This document shows, piece by piece, positions 1-9,200 of a stretch of 13,104 nucleotides of DNA; within the stretch, counting starts at the first letter, position 1, and every line of letters begins with the position of its first letter. A program made the position numbers and the translations under genes. This stretch comes from Phoronis ovalis. Lineage: Eukaryota > Phoronida > Phoronidae. The stretch is taken from NCBI GenBank assembly GCA_028565635.1, contig JAOXYB010040407.1, forward strand, positions 1 through 13,104. The letters run 5' to 3'. Below the pieces are notes generated by a model. The model did no database searches, had not been told where the DNA came from, and was given only the letters and a program-made list of their open reading frames with translations.

Positions 1-174
1 ATATAACTCACACTGAGCATGCCCAGAAATAATGAACAGTCCTAAGAGACACTGTTGGCAGAAATACAAACTAATGGCAAACAATATATATACACCAGCA
101 ACATTATGGATACAACATAAGTACAAGGAGCGATTCGATTTTTTGATTCCTCTATACTGAAGTGTATTTTCTAG
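1..174 (+). other. 3' end of an upstream intron
   Basis: These bases precede the first recognisable exon and end in a usable acceptor (TGTATTTTCTAG, 163-174). They are AT-rich with stops in the reading frames, and include a short (AT)n run near 83-92. No exon or promoter is evident. The next upstream exon must lie outside the window and end in phase 0. Confidence 0.6.
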
Positions 175-273
175 GCATTGGAAAAACTTCAGCAACCACC
201 TGTAATGGCGTCACAGCATTCACCAGAGGCAACAAGCAGTAGACATGAGCAGTATGAATTAGAAAGAAGGAGG
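175..273 (+). CDS. CEP128: Exon 1 of window, CEP128-like
   Basis: Thirty-three codons in phase 0, from ALEKLQQPPVMASQ to YELERRR. The acceptor is TTTTCTAG and the donor GTAAAA. The Pro/Ser/His-rich middle interrupts the coiled coil and looks like a short hinge. By colinearity it should correspond to the human stretch just before the LNQSEGSR block. Similarity here is weak; the exon is supported mainly by its open frame and by splicing cleanly into exon 2. Confidence 0.7.
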
Positions 274-3200
274 GTAAAAGCATATTTTTTTAAATAAAAT
301 ATTTTTGGGGAAAGGCTGCAAAATCTGCAAGTTTTTTTACAATTTAAACTGACAGGATGATTGTAGAATAAATCTGTTTGTCCAAATAAGCTATAGATAA
401 CTTCATGACATGAAAGTTTGTGTTCTCTGCAAGTTTTTTTACAATTTAAACTGACATGATGATTGTAAAATAAATCTGTTTGTCCAAATAAGCTAAAGAT
501 GACTTCATGGCATGAAAGTTTGTGTTCTGTGATTGAGAATTACTTAATAAATAAAAAGCTTTGATACTTTATATTATTTTAAAATTTCTTAGTTGAATGT
601 GTAATATTCATATTTCAATTTGAAAAAAAATATATTAGGAATTATTCTTGCATCACAATAAATTTTATTCGCTTACTGAACACATTAACTTTGTTATCCA
701 GAGAACTTTTGCCTTTATCAAACAGTCTGTCAATCTGATGATGTATGGGAATCTAAGATCACATGATCGCAAGTATCATGTGATTCAAGCAGTATGGCAC
801 ATGATCCTTTTATTGTGATATTATACAACTGGAATTCTGTAGGCAGTATACGTTTATCAGCATATAAGTATATTCTTATAGTTTGAAAATGAATTAGATT
901 CTACGAGAAGAAAACTTGATCAAACGGAAGGGGGAAGATCTGCATTAATGCAGCAAGTGACAGAATTACGTAGTCAGTTAAATCGGGCTGATGAAGAAAA
1001 GTCAAAATTAAAGTCGAAGTTAGAACTAACACGACGAGAAGAAGAGACAAATGAACGACGAAAAAGACGAGCAGGTTAGCTTAATTGATAAATGGTTAGA
1101 TTTATATCTTGTAGTGGCCAGTCGTACAGGGTTGTACCTCTGTTTACACTGTTAAAGGATTAACTTCATGGCTTGAATAAGTTGCTTTGTACATGTTAGC
1201 CATCAAGGTAAGCCTGGCTATTTGTTCTCCAGGTAGTTGAGATAGTTACTTAGTGAACTGATCTATATAAAATTGGCCTATTATGTACAGCTATACTGTT
1301 TTTTTTCTTCACATTATGGCTATCTGAAGTTAATTTTTTATGACTATGGGAAAAAAGATCATGTAGTAGTAACTTTAAGGCCTGAAACCTAGTTCAAACA
1401 TGGTAATAGTCTTATTGTGTACATTTGTATTTCTTTTCAGTTGAAGAGAGTGAAGATAGAATGCAGCTGGAAAAACAAATTCAGGAATTAAATGTTCAAT
1501 TAGGAAGAGCAAGTGGAGCCGGAGAACTTGGAGAATTGAGGAGGGAACTAGAGAAAAGTGAGCGGCAACGGGCACAGCTGTCTGATCACATTGAGGTGAA
1601 CAATTTATATGTGCTAGCATATGGCAATAAGCCACTCCACTTTCTCATGTAGATGTTTCATAGCAAGTGCTGTGTAGCTCCAATTTTGAATCTGTCCATT
1701 ACTGATGAACTGACCTACAAACTCTTCTGGTATGTTATTTGAAAGACCTAATAATTAACTAAGAGAAAGGAAGATTCTATATTTTATTTATAGCTTAGAT
1801 TGTGGGGATGGTATAGCACTCACAGTCAGATACGGTGTCATGCCATTGACAAGTAATAAAAAGTTTTTGAGTATGTACTTTTAAACATTCTATGCAGAGC
1901 AGTGATACATATCTTTATAAACCAGTGGTACTTACATTAAAATTAACTTGAATGTGTTAGGTGTTAACCAAAGATATGGATAATAAAGAAAAACATGTGG
2001 CCAAGTTAATACAACAGTTACGTGACTCAACTGATAAGCAACAAAACTGTGATAAACAAAAAGAACAATTAACAACAGAATTAGAAGATGCGTTACGGAG
2101 ACTTCGAGATGTAACAAGGGAGGCGCAGAAATTTGCATCTGAACTGGATAATTTGGATGCCAATCATCAAGATAGTGTAAAGAAAAATGAAGAAGTAAAA
2201 GTTCGAGCTCAAGAGATTGTAAGGCAGTATGTTAATGCTAGCATTTATTTCAATATTAATTCGCAAGGCTTGCGATCATTAGAAACTAGCTCACACGTTA
2301 CTCAAGGGATTTTAATTATATCATTTAGAGTTTTTATGCTAAATAGTAAAATTTACACACAGGCTGTGTTGGGCTATACCTGTACATTGATTAATTTGTT
2401 ATAGATGGAAGGCAAAATGTAAGAAACTAGAGCGAGAGGTGGACAGACACCAGCATACATCCAGAGAAGCTCAGATCAGAGTAGAGCAGCTTGTGAAAGA
2501 AAACGAAGCTATAAGAAACCAAACTACAACAGGCAGTCAAACTTTGGATAATATGAGAAGAGAGATGGCAGACATACTGGTGAGTTACATTATAATACTG
2601 GAATTTTGAAAGTAATTATGATAAAGTTCCAATTCAGGAAAGGGACTGAGATATTTTTTAAAGCATTTGCCATCTAATGCTTATTATGAGGGAGGGAGGA
2701 TGAATTACTAAGGGGAAATAATTATTAATAGAACTACACTCATCAATTCTAGCTGGTGACTTGATTACTTATGGATGTAGACTTGAATAGATGCTTTTTA
2801 CATCGATTTCGTATTGGTGTCCAGAACACTACTTTTTGCCATTTGTGTTTTAGGCAATCAGAGCCCAACAGGATGAACAGATCACAAGTAGAGATATCCA
2901 AGTAGGTATCTTCATTACACAAATATTAGTAAACCTTTATATAATTGAAATTTAAAAATGTCAGTTGCATTATCCTTCATAAAAGTACACTAAATTACCT
3001 ATGTCATATGATTGTAAGAACTAGTTTATAAAGAGTCTATGTTACATACTGCAAAGGAAGTCCATGATTTAAGAAGATTTATATGATTAGTGCAAAATTT
3101 TAATCAAATGTTTATGAATATTATAATAAATGAAAATTGTTTTTCTATTTTTAATTTCCAGATAACAGATCTGAAATCTAATCAAGCCAGTTTTGAAATG

Positions 3201-6200
3201 GAAGCAAAAGATGCAAAACGGGTTATTCAAGCTGTAAGTTCTTGCTATTTTTTTAACGAAAACTAGTCAGGTTTATGGATTATTCTTCAGTATTTTTTAA
3301 TATTGTCAGTGTGCACGGTTTAACAACTGCTCACATGTAAGCGTGGAAAAACTTAACACCATGTGAGAAACTTAGTACTATGTAAGCAAGCAATAAAATG
3401 TTGTTTTCCAGAAATTAACTAATATAATATTTGCCAGAACACTTGTACCATGTGAATGCATTTCGGTCTTATTAATTTGTCATTTTCTTTTCAGATGGAA
3501 TCTGAATTACAGAGCTATCACCAAAGATTACTAATGGCTAGTGAAGACAAATCTAAACTTGAAGAAGAAATCGCTTCATCACAGGCTGCTCACAGACTGG
3601 CACAGGACCAGTGTCAACAACTACAGGTACAACACACACACACACATTCATCAGAAGTACAACAAATTTAAAACAATTTGTTTTCAAGGAAATGTAAACT
3701 TTTGACTGCTAAACATTCAAAAGTAAAGAAGCTGTAAGTTATTCTTATGAGTTGAGAGGCTGTTTATATTTATATATAATTATATATTTTATCTTGATGG
3801 GATACATTGTAGCCGTAAGTATCTTTGCTTATGGGTAATAAGGCATACTGGTCTACAGTATAAAGTGTGAGGTTACAAAATATGAATTTATACTATTATG
3901 ATATATAAATGAGTCTTTTTTTGAGTAACAAGCTCTAAATCTGTAAAATTATCTACAAATCATACATAAACGCATAATACGCTAATACATATATATTAAA
4001 CAGATGCTTTGTATTCTTATTGTGCAGCTGTTTGCTAATAAGTAGCTTCATTTTTTACTGTTTGACATTGCAGCACCAACTTAAAGAACAAGATTTCCAC
4101 TGCAATCAACTTTCAAGCCAATGTACCAGTAGTGAATCTCAAAATCAGGTATTGTTAATAAATTATCAATTCTGTATAAAAATGAACCACATGTTAATTA
4201 TGCATTTGAGATGGAGTGCTATTAAATAAGGATTTAAAACTACCGTTAATTTACTAATACATTTATCTGCTGATACTTTTAGTAATTTGTTTTGTCTGAA
4301 AATTAAAATATCTTATAACTCCTATTTGATATCTCATCTTTAGTTAGTCATCTGATGTTTGCTTTGTCTTTGTACTTCTACTACTCAATATCTTTGGTCT
4401 TCTACATGTAACTAGAAAAAGTATCAAATAAGTTACTGAAACTGATCTCCTTCCTGTTTGGTGAAATGTAAAGCATTTAGCTCAAGACTCATTATATTAA
4501 TAGGACTATTTCTAACTGCTCTTTCCATGTTTAAAGCTAGTGGGATTAGTTGGCTACTCATGACACCATTCATAACATAATTTATTTTAAATAAAGTTTC
4601 ATATATTCTGCTGCAGAATATATGTAACTTAACAAATAGTTTTGTATATAAAAATCCTCATTAATTTGGAAAATGTACATGGCATAAATAATTGAAATTA
4701 TTTTTCGAAGGGGGAATAGTAATATTTTTTAATTATTTAATGCTGGCTACATTGAACTCTCAAATTTCATATTTCCCCACAATATGCCCTGCTAGATGAC
4801 ACATAAAGCTATAACTAGAAAAGGTTTTATTATATATTAATTAAAGTTACTGTTTTTTGTTCTAGGAATTAAAAAATATGATACAAGATATGAAGAGAAA
4901 ATTGAACGAATCCAAAAGAAATGAAAGTTTAGCTAACAAAGAAATCGACAGTTTAGCCAAGCAAGTTCAAGAGGTATATAACAGAAACATTTTCTCTTAA
5001 CATTTTAATGCATAGAAAAGTTAGTTCTGTTTGCGAAAGTAAGCAACTTGAACCAAAATCCTGTACAATTGATTTCATAATAGATAATTACATTTTTGGT
5101 GGATCTTTGCTTTATAGCCAACTGATATTAGAAAAATTTGATCATTTATCCTTGAAATAAAAGGCAGCAGTATTTTATTTAAAAAAATATATCTGTTATG
5201 TACATCATTTTAAGAAAAATCCTTTTCAGTGTTATCTTGATTTTGTATCATTACACCAGTTATTTATTAATATTATTTTTTAGTTGAAGGAATCTCATAC
5301 CAGCACTGTGGATAGTTTACACAAGCAGATGGATAGTAACATTCACAGTCTAAGACAACAGTTAGAAGCATCTAAAGTATTATTCATAATTATTTCAATT
5401 ATCTTACTTATAGTTTCTTACATTGTCTTTGAATTTTCTAATGCACTGTGTTGCCACGTTGTTTATGCCATGGTTCAAATGCAGGCAGCTCTAAGTTTTG
5501 ATAGTTTCAACTGACTTTTTGGAAGATGAAGGCATGATAAGTTCCTCGGGGTTTCTACAAATGTTCCAATCTGTTTTGGTAGTAACTCTGACGGTGAATA
5601 AAAATTATACCAGTTACAATTCAAAATAATCTCAAAACCTCCAAGTAATCTCATAACCTCCAAGTAGTTTTTGTGCAAGCAAACCATTAAGACCAAATTT
5701 TACTGACTGAAGACGATCTGGTGTCATTTTTGGAAATCACACACAGGAGTATCACAGCTTTGCATAACCTGTTCAGTGGAGCTCTAGTACATTTTATTTC
5801 TTATTGTTGCTATGTTGAATTGTTTTTGCATAAACCGCTTTTTTCAGCATGTATTCTTTTACGACTCGTATCTTTTACATAATTTTTGATAAAAAATGGC
5901 TTTCAGATTATTTGTCATACATTTAGTATCAAATTACACTTATTTTATGGGAAAAGAAGGTAATATTGTCCCGTAATGTTGTAATAGGCTGCCTATTGTG
6001 CACATCAGTTATAGGTCTAGAAGCAAACATCAGAAATAGACATGTGTTGCTTTTAAGAATCAGATGTGTGATATATATTCTAGGTTTAAGACTAAAGTTC
6101 ATTAACTCCATGTGATTTGCATATCTTGTTATTTTCAGGCTAGTGAAGAAAAAACAAAACAAGATTATTTACGCAAACTGAAGCGGGAACAGGTGGAAAG

Positions 6201-9200
6201 AGATGCTGAATTGCAAGCATTAAACGTAGGTTTTTAATAATCTCATGATACAACTCTATATACCATTATAACGACCAAAGAAGTATGGGCTTTCTAACTC
6301 TAGAAACATGTTGAGGCAGGTGTCTATGCTTGTTAATAATTTTGTGCAGTTTCGTGTTAAATGAAACACCCAAAATATAACTAAACTACTGCATGTGTTA
6401 TAATGACACAGTAAATTCATTCTCTGTTGATAATTGCTGTAGTGTACATTTTGGTATATAAAAGTGAAAATGAGATAGGTACTTAGTATATATTGATATT
6501 TTTCAAAGTTTTCCAATACCTAATTTCTCAGAAATAATATTTAATACTTTGAGTAGAAATTTTATATAGAAAAACACTTTTCTCACCAGGTTGAATTACA
6601 GGTGATACAAATCCACCAAGTTATCTGTTTGCAGGAAACTTGGTAATAATGAATATTTATAATGTAGTGAAATCTTTAAAATATGTACTTTTCTCTATTT
6701 CACGTTGGTGCAAGTATTTTGAAATGTACCCTATTTGTTTCACAAATTTCTTTTCTAAATTGCAGAAAGACCAGTAAGCGAACATTTCAGAGCAAACTAC
6801 TATTTAACAGACTTCAATTTAATGGAATTTTCATTTATTTTAATTCTTTATTTATGGTAAATAGATCTGACAATGTCAAAGATGTTATTAATCTTTCAAT
6901 TGTAGCTGCAACTATCTGATGAAAAGTCTGCATTAAAGCTTACTCGAAGACAAGAAGAAAAATACAAAGCTGAAGCTGAAAAGATTCACGAGGAAGTTAA
7001 TCGGTAAGGCTTACATACGTAAGACTGGATTTTATAATTTTGTCAGTCATACAAAAATTCTGTTTTAAATACACTATTAAGCAGCAAGAAACCTTTGAAT
7101 TAAATAATTTTTTGTTATGCTTTTTCTGGTTTAGTATGTTAAAATTTTTTTGTTTTGTTCTTTGGAAATCACAGATTAGAGTTAGAAAACACAAAAATAC
7201 GACAAAAATACCAAAGACTAAGGCAAGAGTTGGAATCTAGGACAGTTAGTGCTGATGAGGACCATGGTCGAGTTAGAATCCTTGAAGAGGAATTACAACT
7301 TAGTCAAGATTCACTAAAGAAAGTAGAACGAGAACAACAGGTGCTCTCCATTAGTCCTCCAAATAATTTTTATAATTTTCTATTTTAAGTGAATCATAGC
7401 ATATTGTAAAATACACTAAATGTCTTAATTCAACTTTGTAGCATTCTGTTCTGTTGCAATTCTGCACTGAGTATGCTTTTATGTATCAAAAATAATCAAC
7501 TGTCACCATGCTTCTAATTGAATGTTCACGGCTGTCACATATTTAAATGTAGTGTGTTGTTAACATTGGTACAAATGTACCAAAACCGAGCTATGATAAT
7601 TATTAATGTAACTGTGGGCCAATCATTCTACATATCTCTATTATGTACTTGGCATATTAATCAATGATAACCATACAATAACACCATTAATGTATTATTC
7701 ATATTGTACGATGTTATTGCATGGTTTTGAGAGCCAACCGTATTCAGGAAAACCAGATATGTGACATTGCGTACCCCACAGATATCACTTACAAATAGAA
7801 TTTGTCTATTATTGCATTTGACATGGCGTATTAAGTGATCACAAAGAAGGATGAATCAGCTGATTCAGGGCCAAAAGATTAATAGACTTTTGAAAATGAC
7901 AAAAATAACTTTCAAAAAACTGTTATATTCAGACAGTTATTTATATTGTTTATTCTAGAATTTATTACATAGCGTTGGACTGGAGATTGATACTGTGATA
8001 GAGTTAGCAGCCGTAGATGCCAAAGATAAATATGAGGTAGGCTTCAAGTGCATATTTCTGTTGTATAGTTGGTAATTATTACAGTTTGCATTGACATAAA
8101 TAATACCATCATGCCTTATATCTTGTGACACCAAAAACCGAAATTAAAATCAGCCATTTCAGCTGTTTTGGATAGCCTATTGTCAGTTTGTCAGCTAATT
8201 GCATATAAATTCAAATCTATCAGTAGATAAGATAAATTCTGTGGCTTTTGTGTTTTGCACTGATATAACACTCTTTTTTTGGTTATATTTTTGAGTGGGG
8301 ATGTACCATTGAAAATAAAAATTTTAGACCTACTCCATACCAAAAACATGGATATTTTGACCCCAAAATATAACAAAAATATTGTAAAATACTCAAAATT
8401 TCATTGTTTTTTAATGTTTAAAACACTGCTATTCATTTTATGAGATATTGTCTGACGATACTGTGTGGGCATGCTGAGAACTGCTTCGTTGTTCATTAAC
8501 AAAATGAGACATACTGGGAAAGTTTGTGTCTGCAACTGGTGGCTCCACCAAGTGTATGCCAATGATCTATTTTGTATTTTTATGCAAACTGTAATTATGT
8601 TATTGTTCAACATATATTAAGTATTGATAAAACGTTTGTCAACAGGTGTCAGTATGTCAGTTATAGAATATAAACACCTCATCAGGTGAAATTAATTCAA
8701 AAATATAAAAAAGCATTGATACATTTTTAGAAGTCTCTTTCATTTAGAGGACATTTTGTTTTTTGTATACTTTGCTTTTTTTCCAATTAAACATTTTCCT
8801 TTTTTTTGCAACTAAATTTTAGTCTTTCTTTTCCTTCCTTGGTTAATACAGTCATTTTTATTAGGTGTGGTAAAGGTATGCATGTATTTGCTTTTTTGCC
8901 TTAGTTTGTAACTTTTGATTTTTTTCAAGTTTTTGTTCCATTTTGTGTTGTTATTTTTTATTTGATTTTTCTTAGACAATGTCTCCTGTTAAAGCATTAT
9001 CAACCAACCGTAGGAAATGGTTGTCTAAAGCTCAGGTATGTTTCTCAGCATTTTTGAAAATAAATGAAATCATTAACACATTCTCCTAAAATAAGGTATT
9101 GAGAAGCCATTTAAATTTCAAAACACATTTACAGGCCGGATGATACCACCTAACAGCATAGTTTCATTATGCGATGCGTTGTTCATACCAAATAGAATTT

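Larger units (their letters stand above)
274..881 (+). other. Intron 1 (608 nt, phase 0)
   Basis: An AT-rich intron without a convincing internal exon. It carries a tandem pair of 102-bp repeats (324-527) and a perfect 10-bp inverted repeat (758-784), each listed separately. The acceptor is TATTCTTATAG. Confidence 0.75.
5377..6138 (+). other. Intron 11 (762 nt, phase 0)
   Basis: Contains a 19-bp tandem repeat (5628-5665) and a minus-strand open stretch split by it (about 5475-5736), both listed elsewhere. Its composition around 5520-5790 is less AT-rich than neighbouring introns, so it may be an old insertion. The acceptor is GTTATTTTCAG. Confidence 0.7.
7341..7958 (+). other. Intron 14 (618 nt, phase 0)
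   Basis: Contains two foldback sequences: 7566-7583 (8-bp arms) and 7671-7724 (13-bp arms, one mismatch). The segment 7500-7870 is slightly richer in GC than neighbouring introns and may be an eroded element, but no family is recognised. The acceptor is TTTATTCTAG. Confidence 0.7.

Noticed and set aside
1200-1210. Possible 8-nt microexon CCATCAAG before a strong GTAAGC donor in intron 2
   Set aside because: Eight bases would shift the frame, and the exon 2 to exon 3 joint without it is conserved in sequence.
1932-2163. Minus-strand open stretches opposite exon 4
   Set aside because: They are antisense shadows of a well-supported coding exon.
3401-3494. Alternative acceptor TTGTTTTCCAG at 3411 upstream of exon 8
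   Set aside because: Using it adds 83 bases and shifts the frame to an early stop, while the site at 3494 gives the conserved coiled coil.
3772-3787. 16-bp palindrome ATATATAATTATATAT
   Set aside because: Pure A/T low-complexity sequence; not informative as a site.
6256-6919. Open stretches of 70-90 codons on either strand in intron 12
   Set aside because: They lack coding character or recognisable motifs, and are compatible with chance.
8282-8374. GTTATATTTT / AAAATATAAC inverted repeat in intron 15
   Set aside because: The arms are almost all A/T and far apart, so pairing by chance is likely in this composition.
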